64,000 bases of DNA from Sinonovacula constricta (Eukaryota; Mollusca; Bivalvia; Cardiida; Solecurtidae). The stretch's first letter is position 1. Every line of letters begins with the position of its first letter. This document shows positions 10,684 to 24,200 of the stretch, piece after piece. Made by a program: the position numbers and the translations under genes. The notes beneath the pieces are model-generated. The model saw only the letters and a list, made by a program, of their open reading frames with translations. It made no database searches and was not told the origin of the DNA. Location: positions 10,674,020-10,738,019 of the forward strand of contig CM017564.1 of the NCBI GenBank assembly GCA_007844125.1. The letters are read 5' to 3'.

Positions 10684-13600
10684 ACTTGCACAAGTAATTT
10701 AATATAAAGCATAACAATTGAAAAACAACTTAATAAATTTAGGCCTAGTCGCTTTAAATAAACTTACACAATGTACTCTTTATACATGTTAATGACGCAA
10801 ACTAGTTTATGTCTTTATTTGAATATGTTTTCCTTGCACAACTTTTTAAATAATATTTCATAAGATATATATTCTGCTATTATAGTACATTTTTGTATTA
10901 AATTCGAAATCCCTATTTGTACACAGGCATGTTTCGTTGTTTTATTGCGTTTTCTTGGAAAGAAAGACAGTCGATAGATACGACTTTATCCTTTAAACTT
11001 GTTGATACTAAAAACCCGACAACCCGAAAAAAAGATATGCATTTGCATTTCATAGATATAAACGTTGATAACTGTAATGATGAACAATAAGTTTATGCAC
11101 GATGTGTTTGTATTTTCACTATATAGTTCTTGTTACATTAACTTTATGTCCTCTAGTTATGTTGCCGTCCATTAAAACGCAATTATGTTTGTCAAACAAG
11201 ACTGCATAGGGACCAGTACGCACTTACAGATGCAGATGAAATATTTCTCAGGGCAAATGATAAAACATTTTCAAGACTAAAATATGCCTACAAAACAAAA
11301 CAAACATTAACAAAGATTAACACGTAATACTTAATTAACATGATTGTATATTCAATGCTTAAGTTATCTGACATATGACAGTTAAAAAGTATGATCGTGT
11401 TATACACATTTCACAGATTGGTTTGATGCACAATAAGCGAATTATAATCATTTAAAATTCCGTAACATTACGTCGTTCTTCAAAACATGGAACAGGACCG
11501 TTATTAAAGTACTCGATAAATCTATCAGCATCCAGTTCTTGTTAAAATCCTTCAACAAGATAGTTACAAAGTCTAGCTGAATTTACGATATGTCTTTAAA
11601 ACTTATGCTTGCGCTTACGACTATGTTAATCTACAAGAAAGTTGTGAAAGGTATATATTAAACGTAGTTTATGAAGTCAACCTTAGACATATTAACCTAA
11701 AACTGCTCTGAATCTCGTTTAGCATCATTATTGACATTGTGTTTATTTAATAAAAATGGATTAAAGGACATTCAATTTCTGCAATTATAAATGTTGACAT
11801 TGTACCTATAATGTATTATGCAGTGGACTGTAGACCCTGTAATATCGGACGTGGATATGTTACTTCGTAAAGATAATCATATTTGCTCCATATTTGCTGT
11901 GGACCCAATTAAGTGTACATTGAAACGTCTCTATAAATAGAATCGGTAGTAAAATATTGCATCTTCCTATATAATTCATGTAGTATATAAAAAGTGTGTT
12001 GTGTTTGAAAAAAAGCAATACCAGGCTATGCGGTAAACACTCCCTGTTATCGAGGAGAATCCTGTGATCCATCCTCATTATGATTTTGATCACTAAATTA
12101 GAGTAATGACATCCGGTGAAATAATACTGAAACATTGTATAACTGCGTGGGTTGTCTGCAATAATTGGTCTGAAAATATGAAACGTAAAACATAAAGAAA
12201 ATCGATACTGTAACTTGGTTATCAAATTTCAAGTTCAGTAGCCACTTTAGGTTGACCTTATTTATATAGGTATAACTATTTCTAATCACATACGAGCCGT
12301 TTGCAATATTTTTAAAAGAAGAAAAGACCTTTTAAACCAACTTTGTTACCTGAACAACGTAAAACTGTTTCCTTGCCATATGGTAGTATACAAATAGCAA
12401 TACAAAACAGGAATAAATACACACAATAAATTTTAATCTTATCAAGATATTTCCCATTTCTTTAGTTCGTGATTAATTCGAACGATCATGATGAAGGGTT
12501 ATATTTAGCATAGCTTTTTTTGCCTGTTATACGTTATCACAACATGATAATTATTTTGTCAACTTAACTTATATATGTAGTTATTAAACTTAGTTTAGTC
12601 ATAAAAGCAAACGACATTTATATTATATTTTTTATTGTGTGATTTAAATTGTCAATCTAAGCTACGATAAAATGTCGCACTTTCTCCTTTACCTTGTGTG
12701 ATAGAACTGTCGGAATCATACCAGACGTGTTTCTAGATATGATACTGCATAAAGGACAAACATCTCTTATATAGGCTTAAAAATTATACAACTCAGACAG
12801 ATGATGAAAACAAAATGTATTCACAGTCTAAATATCGACATCATTTATTCTTTTGTCGGGGTTGCTTTTTCAATACATATTTAATTATACAATTCAGACA
12901 GGTAATAAAGACAAAATCTAGTCAGTTAAAATATAGAGTTTTCTATGTTTTGCAGGTGTTTTTGTACATTTTCAATAGGAAAATAAGAAACAAATCCTAT
13001 AAGAATTACCAGAGATATCTATATCTGACCCCCCCTCCCCTCTAGATAAAAAGGCACACAGAATAAAGGTCAAAGTGACAAAAACACAAGGACGAAACAT
13101 TACCCACAAAAACAAGAACAACTTTCTTTTCAACAGAACATCTTTGGAATTTCAACCTCAAAAATGATCATTATTAAGATAAAAAACATTCTTGAAGAAA
13201 AAAGTCTTTATACGCAAGCTGTGCTTGGCGTTGGTTATGTCTGTGATACTTCTTTACTTTGGAAATTTAAATTGGAACCTGCAAGAATAACACGAGGCAC
13301 CATACATGGTACATGCGTCGGGATAACAAGTGTAGGGTCTTAATTTGTGACATTAAGACCGACCATATCAATATCATTCATTCAAAGTTCTATAACATTT
13401 TAGACTCTCCTTTTTACTGCATTATTAATAAAACTGTATTAAAAACAATTGGACTTATACAAACAATATGGACCATGAAATGTTATTGACATTCATTCTA
13501 ATGTAGAACAAGCTGAGCGCTTTATCGTCCTTTTAAGTTTTTGAAAGAGAATCTGTAGGAACATTCAGAAATGGCAGAAATAGTGTATTCGTTACAAATT

Positions 13601-16600
13601 ATCTGTAAGTGACCTTAACGTTTAGAAGGCAACAAACATGTATTCAGACTTGAAATTTGAAGTTCCTTTTGTGTTTTAGTCCTAATTATTTACGAATTCC
13701 TTTCACTGTGTCTTCATAAGTTAATATGACTTTAACCAAAATTGTTTACACATATTTCAAAACGGATCTGTTTAAGGTACATAAACTAAAATGTTTCATA
13801 ATTTGTGTACATAACAAAACTATGCCAAAAATTAAAGCTAATTGGAATTGCAGCAATAAGAATTGAAAGATGAAAAAGAGAAAGTTTACATTCTTTCTAT
13901 CTGTGAAAGGGTTAATGTGCTTAAATGCCGCTATCAATTTACGAATATGTTTGCAACAAATGAAATAGACACTATGAAGATTACAAGGGACACATATGTA
14001 ATTATAGGAGTTCTTCTGAGGAAATATTTTCCGTGTATTTTCAGTATTTATTGTAGCCTAATCATAAAACATACATAAAAGAATGGTAGTCTAGCAGCTT
14101 TAATAACAAAATATTCATTAACAAATTTTAAGTTGGTTAAAGCCATTATACCGCTGTCATAGGCGTTGTTTTACCTTTTCCGAGACAGTTTCAAATCGTT
14201 TTTGTTGTTGTTGTTGTTGTTTAAAATCAATTCTAAAAACTATTTCATCGATAGACTGTACGAAATGTAAACCAAAATATATGAATACAGATAAAAATGT
14301 CCCAAACACTAAGATATAAATGCTTTTTAGCTTTATGATTCGAACCCGGAAACTATTAGCACTCTGCAGACTGAGAGTACAAATAGTGAAGTCTTAATAA
14401 TGCCAGTTTAGTGTTCCTATAACGCCATTATACGTTGCAATCGGAACGATAAAAAATCACCATTATATATTTTGATATATTTTAATGTGCGCATATCACC
14501 CAGTAAGGATTTAAGTCGTGCTCAGTAACGGGCAAAACGATATTGTTTTGGTAGTATTTGCACCACATAAATTTTGTTTTGTTGTTTTGTAACGAGGAAA
14601 TGTTTTTCGAGAGATTTTATGTCTTTAAACTCAGAGATAGACATCATTAAAAGTATCATTCTGAACAGACACGTTTTTGTTTTAGTAAGTCTAATTGTAG
14701 ACAGAATTGTCTTTTGTTTTAATAATTTAATTTTCATCAAGCGTTATCATTGCGATCGATAGGATTTCACGTTCAGTTTTCAATACAACATTTGTTATAA
14801 CTTTGAAAGGTTTTGCGGTTATCCGTAAATGGGGATTAAAATTTTCTCCAAAGCGTGCTTAAAGTATTTTGCCACGCATTTGTGCCAAATACGTCTTGTT
14901 TTTATTGTTTGTATCAACAACTTTATGTATATAGAACGTTTTTTTTACATATATTATGTCTTTAGACTAAGAAGTCCTCAAAAAAACTTTATACTAGACT
15001 ACTTATGTAGACAGACAGTTTTTGCATCCATGAAATTATATAATAGAATCATATAATTATTTAACATTGCCTTGTAATTATATATTATAATTGCGAAATG
15101 ATTTGTCTTCAGTATTTGATCTATATGTCTGGGTATGGCTAATGTCCAAAAACGTTCTTGTTCCGTTTTTATCTAAAAGTGTTATAAAGGATGGTCCTAG
15201 TTTATCTGTTCATGGAGATATATCTGTCTGGATCTGTCTAAAGTTTAGTCAAATGTCATTCAATCGAAAGAACACTTTTCGAATGAGTTCTTCATTGTCC
15301 GTCATGTGACGATTGTAATCTGTATAGAACTAATCTCAGTATCTGTTTCAATGCATTTCGAAATGATTTAGTAATGCTGTCTATCAACCATGCTTGTATT
15401 GTTCCATTAAATCAAACACTAGCTATATAAAACCCGAAGTATTGATCTTTGCTTAGTCAGCCCCTAATGTCACAAACATATCCAGCGAATACGAATAGAC
15501 AGCATTTAAATTAATACATTTTATTGACGATGGGAGAAAGAAATTGTTCAAAAGATTTATGTTCTCTTTACTTCATTGATATCAAGTTTTATATGGAGTC
15601 GTATCAAAAGCGAAAAGTATTAATTGTTCTTGTACTATTTGAACCAGGCACCTCTCGAGTTACAATCCAGTGCGTAAATAATTCTTGATACACGCCTTTT
15701 TATATCCTTTACATTGAAAACACGAATGTTGTCTTTTGTTCCATTTCCACACGCCTGTCGGAACTTCACATTGTCACATATAACGTATATAGAATGCTGA
15801 ATTCTACTCAATAATGTCAATATATTTTAATGTATTACCATAAAAATTCTTGCTGCACATCTATGTATCTGTAAGTCTTCTTGCTTACTCACTCCATAAA
15901 AGAGAACTGGTATCTTTGTATTCATAGTCAGTCTGTCACAACAAGATAGGCCCGACATTAACAAAATCAACCGAAAAGCGCAGGTTGATACCTATAAGTA
16001 GAGTAACGTTGAACAGCATTTAAACCACAAAAATGTGCGTACCAAGATTCAGTAGCTCAGTCAGGTGAGCACTGGACAGCATATAAATAATACTGATTGG
16101 ACTCAAACAAATGTCTTAACCGAAAGGTTTGTTGTTGTTTTTTAAATACTTGCTAAAATATCTTATCGTCATGGAATATATAAGCGATTACTATTCTATG
16201 CGATGTTGCAGTTGTGTTCCTCTTACAGGTATAAATTTTGTTGTGTACAGTCTTATGGTTAAGTTCAGTAGAAGCCCTGCGAATGTTACTTTCTTTTCCA
16301 ACTTCCTTCTGATGCTGAACATCGTGACATTAAATAAACATTATCCATTGAAATCATATGACTGCTTACAACAAAGGAAGGGCTTTAAATACAATGCAAC
16401 AGTTAAAAATAAAAAAGACAGACAATTCGTGTCATGGTCTGTTTGGCTTTCACAGTATAACCAGATTATTTCAAAGTTAGTTTTTGCGACATATTATTGA
16501 AGTTGTTTGGATCCGTTAGCGGGATTGGTTAGGCTTCTTTCAAATAGTTCACAAAGATGGAAATGTAAATGATAGCCTTATACAAGTCTGTCACTACAAT

Positions 16601-17191
16601 AGATCGACTTCTATATTTCAAGAGGAATATATTGTAGTCATTTTCGAGGTTAGAATAATGTCAGTTTGCTTAGATTCTCCAGTGAAAGCTATGGATCTTC
16701 CATTTAGTAAACTTTTTTATGTCTATGTGGAATAGTAATTGATAAAAGTTACACAACCAACATTAAGCTGCTACTCCAAAACATAACTGTGTGCTTAAGT
16801 TCCATTTTCTGACATTTGACAACTTTTATACATTGACAACATTATATTTCTTCCAAAGAAGTTATCGTTAAAATTGCTATATATTTCAAATTTTGACACC
16901 TCCGCACTTTCGTGGTAAACGTATGAAGAAAAGATGTACAGCGTTATTCAAAATGATTATTTTACATCTTTTATAAACTGTGCAAGAAATCAAAAGCTGA
17001 TTTGATAACGCTTTAGTGAGAATATTTGATTGACAAAAGTCATGCCATGATGGTAGTAGTCTTACACATAATTTAGTTGCATTTTCCAGTTGACAAATAA
17101 CAAATTCAAACATTTTTTTTTAAAAATCATCAATCCTGAAAAATGGCTTTCTACAATGAATTGAAGCCTTTTACATGACTGTTTTACTTGT

Positions 17192-17371
17192 CCATATTGC
17201 CGACTGACCGTTCCAAGGCGGTAACTGTCGGGTTTGCCCTTTTCGTTTAATGACTCATCACAAATTTGTTCTTACTTTTCGCTTAGCTTGCATGTGAAAT
17301 ACCTATGTTCTGTGCCTTTTCGGAGTTTGGTATATGTTGCAATGATTATAGGACTTTGTCATATATTCTTA
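17192..17371 (-). mobile_element. Truncated dispersed-repeat insertion in copy 2
   Basis: Interrupts the unit between TTTTACTTGT and TTCTTTATAACGG, which are adjacent or nearly so in the other copies. Read on the minus strand it matches 56173-56357 and stops inside the core at CAATATGG. It belongs to the same core family as 6019-6342 but has a different 5' arm (AACTCCGAAAAGGCACAGAAC). The orientation is opposite to the other copies seen. Confidence 0.72.
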
Positions 17372-19723
17372 TTCTTTATAACGGTGACAATTGATCGCGA
17401 GGGAAATATTCACAGTGACACATTTGCCAGTTTTTTATCTATACTGCCAAAGGAATCGTTCACACATCTTAAAATATTCACTGAGCAATATTATGGTACA
17501 GGCTAAGTTTTAGAATTTCCCATTTTTTTTCAGTTTCACAATTATACATTTGTTTATGTCAACAAGCCTAATGACATATACTATCGATACTCGGCCTTTA
17601 AAACAACATTTAAAGATAATATGGCAAGGTTTCGGGAGAATTTCGTGACGAAAACTTGTCAGTGTAAAAACTGACGTACATTTTCATAATCGTAAATATC
17701 TAAACTAATAAAGATAATGATTTGTATCATACATATTTTAATTTTCTAAGATTGATAGAATATGACAAATTTACAGTTTGTATATATTTTATCTACATTC
17801 ACGTGTGTCACATAATATACGTATCATATAATAACCCAAACAGCATGGCAACACTAAGGTATATGTACTTTAAATAATTACATGTTCAAGGTAAAAAGAG
17901 CACTAGAAAATCAGAAAATTATACATGTATAATTATTTTTAAATTATGTAGTGTAAGTCTATGTTAAAATTGATAAATAAATTTATACCTACGGCATTGA
18001 AACAATGCAACTGAATGTCAAACAAATTAAAACAAATGTCAAAAAGACTGACTAAAGCAATAACAATTATCTCATCATTAGAACCGTCGACCCCTTCAAA
18101 ATAATAAAACTGAGCTGTATGAAAACATTGAGCAATTGCAATGAATAATAAACTACATGAGACCTGCAATTGTTAGAGAGATGGACATTCAAACAGTAGG
18201 ATCCAGGTAAGAATTCCACAAAAAATCATTATTTTTATTTTTGTCCGATAACATGGTGTGCCTGAATCAGACTAGTACATTTTCTTGTACCATTTAAAAC
18301 TGGTAATGGAAAAGTTTCTTCTGTTGTTCGTATTTATCTTTATCATAGTTTAAAAGTATTTTACACAAAAAAAATAAAGTCTATAAATAACTTCGTTTGT
18401 ACCTACTTTTAATGTTTATTATACAACGGTGACGATTATAAGCATGTACTAACGATAAAGTTTGAGATTGCTTTAAAGCGATTCCATCGGATTTGTGTAA
18501 ATCTACCTTTATAGTGTTTTTGTTCATTTAATTGTACAAATATTTTGTAATATTAAATTATAACAGATAAAAGCAAAAATCAATAAAAACAAATAATAAT
18601 GAATTCCAAACTCACCAAAAAGAGTTTTAGCAAAGTTATCCTTGATTATTAACATTAATTATTAACATTTACATTAACAATATTTTGTATCATATTATAC
18701 TATTCTTGTAAAAAGGTGTTTATGAAGCATTTAAAGTGCTGATCTTCTTAAAACCATATCAATGTCCTGAAAAGAATTATAACCAAGCATCAATTTATTT
18801 TTATGTAGCAACACATATTTAGTTTTATTAAATTTTAGCCCAGTTGCAATACCAAGCACATGACGATATTTTCAATGAATTAAAACAGCTTTTAGCATGT
18901 TACATATGATGATGAAATGGACAAGAAGAACGAACATTAAAATGATGATGATGATCAGAATGGTAAAAGAGAGTCTGCTTTTCTTTGGTGAGAGTATTGA
19001 TATTGATATATTCTCTTTTTTTCGAAAAAAAAATTATTGTTTATATCAAAAGCATCATTCAAATGAGAATGCCTTATAAAGCAACGTTATATTATTTCGT
19101 TCGATTTTGTTTCTAAATACATCGCAGCGACTAGTTATGATCATTATAGTGAATATATTTTAGTGTTGCCGGATCATCAGCCCAGGCAGATCTGCTCCAA
19201 GACTTTCAGACAATATCGGTCAGAGGTTGTTACAGGTCGGCAACCCTTTTATACATTTTTATATCTGCTTTAATGTAAAATGCTAATAATTCAACGGGAA
19301 TATGTTCCAATATATGGTAAATTATTAGTGCCGCCGGCGTACATTTATGTGAAGGTATTTAAAGAAAGTAAAACTCTCAAAGGTGTTGATAATTCAAGAA
19401 AACAGCAGGTTTCAATTATGGTACTAAAATATTATTATGGCAGCAGCTGACATTTACCACAAGTTTGATGTTAAAAGCTTTTTATATATAGGAAAAAACA
19501 CATTATTTATGTCAAAAAACGTTATTTCTATGTCATTCAACATATTGTGCATAGTTTTTTAGTATTTTGATTAAATTCGTGAGTCTAAATGTATATTACG
19601 CTAAGTCATTAAACTGTCAACACCGATTTTAAGATATATAACCTTATTTCCTTGCAAATAAAGCTATTTAACGCATTTATAATTACTTTTACAACAACTG
19701 CAAAGTAAATGTTAAGAGGTAGT

Positions 19724-20813
19724 AGAAGTATATGTAAAAATCGATGCTGTTGTTGTATACGTAGCAGTAGAAGAAGAAGTAGTAGTAGGGAGGGAAACAC
19801 AAAATGTAGTAGTCGTATAGATTATACTAGATGTGGTATTGGTATAAGTACTAGAAGTAGAAGTAATAATATTAGTAACAGTAGTAGTAGTAGTAGTAAT
19901 AGTAGTAGTAGCGTAGTAGAAGTAGTAGTAGTAGTAGTAGGAGTAATAGTAGTAGTAGTAGTAGTAGTAGTAAAAACAGTAGTAGTATTAGTAGAAGTAG
20001 TAGTAGTAGTAATAGTAGTAGTAGTAGTAGTTGTAGAAGAAACAGAAGTAGTAGTAGTAGAAATAGTAGTAGTAGTAGAAATAGTAGTAGTAGTAGAAAT
20101 AGTAGTAGTAGTAGCAGTAGTAATAGTAGTAGTAGTAGTGGTAATAGTGTGGTAGTAGAAGAAGTAGGGGTAATAGTAGTAGTAGTAGTAGTAGTAGTAA
20201 TAGTAAAAACAGTAGAAGTATTAGTAGAAGTAGAAGTAGTAGAAATAGTAGTATTAGTAGTTCTAGTGGTAGTGTGGCAGTAGTAGAAGTAGCAGTAGTA
20301 GTAGTAGTAGTAATAGTAGTAGTAGTAATAGTAATAGTAGTAGTAGTAATAGTAATAGTAGTAGTAGTAGTAGTAATATTAGTAGAAGTAGTTGTTGTTG
20401 TTGTTGTAGTTGTAGTAGTAGAAATAGTAGTAGTAGTAGTAGTAGTAGTAGTAATAGTAGTGGTAGAAGTAATTGTGGTAGTAGTAGTTGTAGTAGTAGT
20501 AGTAGTTGTAGTAATAGTGGAAACAGTAGAAGTATTAGTAGAAGTAGAAGTAGTAGAAATAGTAGTATTAGTAGTTCTAGTGGTAGTGTGGCAGTAGTAG
20601 TAGTAGCAGTAGTAGTAGTAGTAGAAGTAGTAGTAGCAGTAGAAGTAGTAGTAGTAGTAGTAATAGTAGTAGTAGTAGTAGTAATAGTAGTAGTAGTAGT
20701 AGTAATAGTAACTGTAGTAGTAGTAGTAGTAGTAATATAAGTAGAAGTAATAGTTGTTGTTGTTGTTGTTGTTTTTGCAGTAGTTGTAGTAGTAGAAATA
20801 GTAGCAGTACTAA

Positions 20814-20852
<39 letters not shown>

Positions 20853-20885
20853 AGGTAGTAGTAATAGTAGTGGTAGTAGTAGTGA

Positions 20886-20926
<41 letters not shown>

Positions 20927-21181
20927 ATAGTAGAAACAGTAGTAGTATTAGTAGAAGTAGAAGTAGTAGAAATAGTAGTATTAGTAGTTCTAGTGGTAGT
21001 GTGGCAGTAGTAGTAGTAGCAGTAGTAGTTAGAGTAGTAGTAGTATTAGTAGTAATAGTAATAGTAGTAGTAGTAGCAGTAATTGTAGTAGTAGTAGTAA
21101 TAGTAATTGTAGTAGTAGTAATATAAGTATTAATTGTTGTTGTTGTTGTAGTTGTAGTAGTAGTAATAGTAGTATTAGTAA

Positions 21182-21223
<42 letters not shown>

Positions 21224-24200
21224 AAGTAGTAGCAGTAGTAGTAGTAGTAATAGTAGTAGTAATAGTAGTGGTAGTAGTAGTAGTCGTAGTAGTAGTCGTA
21301 GCACTAATACTTTACTTTTAATCATAAATTGAAAAAAATGCCACTTTACAAGCTTTGACCAAGACGCTTAAAATAAACGCGTTAAATGTACTCATATACA
21401 TGTTAATGACACAAGCTAGTTTATGTCTTTATTTGAATATGTTTTCCTTACACAAAAATTTAAATTATCTTTCATAAGATATATATCCTGCTTTTATAGG
21501 CCAGTGTTGCATTGAATACGAAATCCATTTGCACACAGACATGTTTTCGTTGTTGTTTTCTTGCGTTTACATGGAAAGAGAGACAGTCGATCGGTAAGAT
21601 CTATCCTGAACTTGTTGATACTTAAATCCGACAACCCGAAGCAAGATGTGCATTTACATTTCATAGATATAAACGTTAATGACTGTAAAATCGAGTACTA
21701 AATAATTAATGCACCATGTGTTTGTATATTCACTGTCTAGTTCTTGTTGCATTAACAGTATGCCCTCTAGTTATGTTGCCGTCCATTAAAACGCAATTAT
21801 GTTTGTCAAACAAGACGGCATAGGTACGCATTTACATATATAAGTGAAACTAAAATATGCCTACAAAACAAGACAAGCGTTAACACAAATCAAACAATAA
21901 CACTTGAACATTTTTGCATACACGTAATGCACATGATTTTGTATTCAATGCTTAAGTTGTCTGACAGTATGAACGTGTTATACACATTGCACAGACTGGT
22001 TTGATGGACAATAAGCGAATTCATAATTATTTAAAATTCCGTAATATCACGTCTTTCTTCAAATTCTGTAACAGGACCGTTATTAAAATTCCTGTATATT
22101 AATTTTGTGATAAGTCTATCAACAGCCAGTTTATATTCAATTCTTGTATCAAGATAGTTATAAAAATCTAGCTAAATTTGGGATTTATCTTTAAAACTTC
22201 TGCTTGCGCTTACGACTTTTGAATTTTATATATTAAACGTAGTTTATGAGGTAAATTTTAAAAAATATTAACCTAAAATTGCTATGAATCTCCTGTAGTA
22301 TCGTTATTAACATGGTGTTCGTTCAATAAAAATGGATTACCTGCCATTTAATATCTGTAATTATATATGTTGACATGATACCGATAACGAATCATGCAGT
22401 GGACTGTAAACCATGTAATATCGGACATGGATTTGTTAAATATAATCATATTTGCTCCCTATTTGCTGTGGACACAATTAAGTGTACATTGAAACGTCTC
22501 TATAAATATTATCGGCAGTAAAATATTGCATATTCCTTTATAATTCATGTAGTATACAAAAAGTGTGTCGTGTTTGAAAAAAATCGATACCAGGCTATTC
22601 GGTAAACACTCCCTGTTATCGAGGAGAATCCTGTGATCCATCCTCATTATGATTTTGATCACTAAATTAGAGTAATGACATCCGGTGAAATAATACTGAA
22701 ACATTGTGTAACTGCGTGGGTTGTCTGAAAATAATTGGTCTGAAAATATGAGACGTAAAACATGAAGAAAATCGATACTGTAACTTGGTTATCAAATTTC
22801 AAGTTTAGTAGCCACTTTAGGTTGACCTTATTTATATAGGTATAACTATCTCTAATCACATACGAGCCGTTTGCAATATTTTTAAAAGAAGAAAAGACCT
22901 TTTATACCTACTTTGTTACCTGAACAACGTAAAAATGTTTCCTTGCCATATGGTAGTATACAAATAGCAATACAAAACTGGAATAAATACACACAATAAA
23001 TCTTAATCTTATCAAGATATTTCCTATTTCTTTAGTTCGTGATTAATTCGAACGATCATGATGAAGGGTTATATTTAGCATAGCTTTTTTTTCCTGTTCT
23101 AGGTTATCACAACATGATAATTATTTTGTCAATTTAACTTATATATGTAGTTATTAAACTTAGTTTAGTCATAAAAGCAAACGGAATTTATATTATGTTT
23201 TTTTAATTGTGTGATTTAAATTGTCAATCTAAGCTACGATAAAATGTTGCACTTTCTCCTTTACCTTGTGTGATAGAACTGTCGGAATCATACTAGACGT
23301 GTTTCTAGATATGATACTGCATAAAGGACATACATCTCTTATATAGGCCTAAAAATTATACAACTCAGACAGATGATGAAAACAAAATGTATTCACAGTT
23401 TAAATATCGACATCATTTATTCTTTTGTCGGGGTTGCTTTTTCAATACATATTTAATTATACAATTCAGACAGGTAATGAAGACAAAATCTATTCAGTTA
23501 AAATATAGTGTTTTCTATGTTTTGTAGGTGGTTTGTGTACATTTTCAATAGGAAAATAAGAAACAAATCCTATAAGAATTACCACACATATCTATATCTG
23601 ACCCCCCCCCCCCTCTAGATATAAAGGCACACAGAGTAAAGGTCAAAGTGACAAAAACACAAGGACGAAACAGTACACACAAAAACAAGAACAACTTTCT
23701 TTTCAACAGAACATCTTTGGAATTTTAACCTCAAAAATGATCATTATTAAGATAAAATAACATTCTTGAAGAAAAAAGACTTTATACACAAGCTGTGCTT
23801 GGCGTTGGTCATGTCTGTGATACTTCTTTACATTGGAAATTTACATTGGAACCTGCAAGAATAACACGAGGCACCATACATGGTACATGCGTCCGGGATA
23901 ACAAGTGTATGGTCTTAATTTGTGACATTAATACCGACCATATTAATATCATTCATTCAAAGTTCTATAACATTTTAGGCCCTCCTTTTTACTTCATTAT
24001 TAATAAGATTGTATAAAAAAAACAATTGAGCGCTTTATCGTCCTTTTAAGTTTGTGAAAGAGAATCTGTAGGAACATTCGGAAATGGCAGAAATAGTGTA
24101 TTCGTTACAGATTATCTGTAAGTGACCTTAACTTTTAGAAGGCAACAAACATGTATTCAGACTTGAAATTTAAAGTTCCTTTTGTGTTTTAGTCCTAATT

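Larger units (their letters stand above)
10240..19723 (+). repeat. Macrosatellite unit, copy 2
   Basis: Second copy, nearly identical to copy 1 over the first 5.9 kb, with only scattered substitutions and one-base indels. Differences further on are large indels. It has no insertion at the site of the 6019-6342 element. It has the segment of about 150 bp at 16630-16800. A 180-bp reverse-oriented repeat fragment sits at 17192-17371. About 450 bp equivalent to 7375-7825 is missing at the junction near 17645. The GAT tract is reduced to a few triplets (about 18941-18955), and most of the roughly 370 bp that follow it in copies 1, 4 and 5 is missing. The C-run is interrupted by a T (C7-T-C4 near 13028). 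Confidence 0.93.
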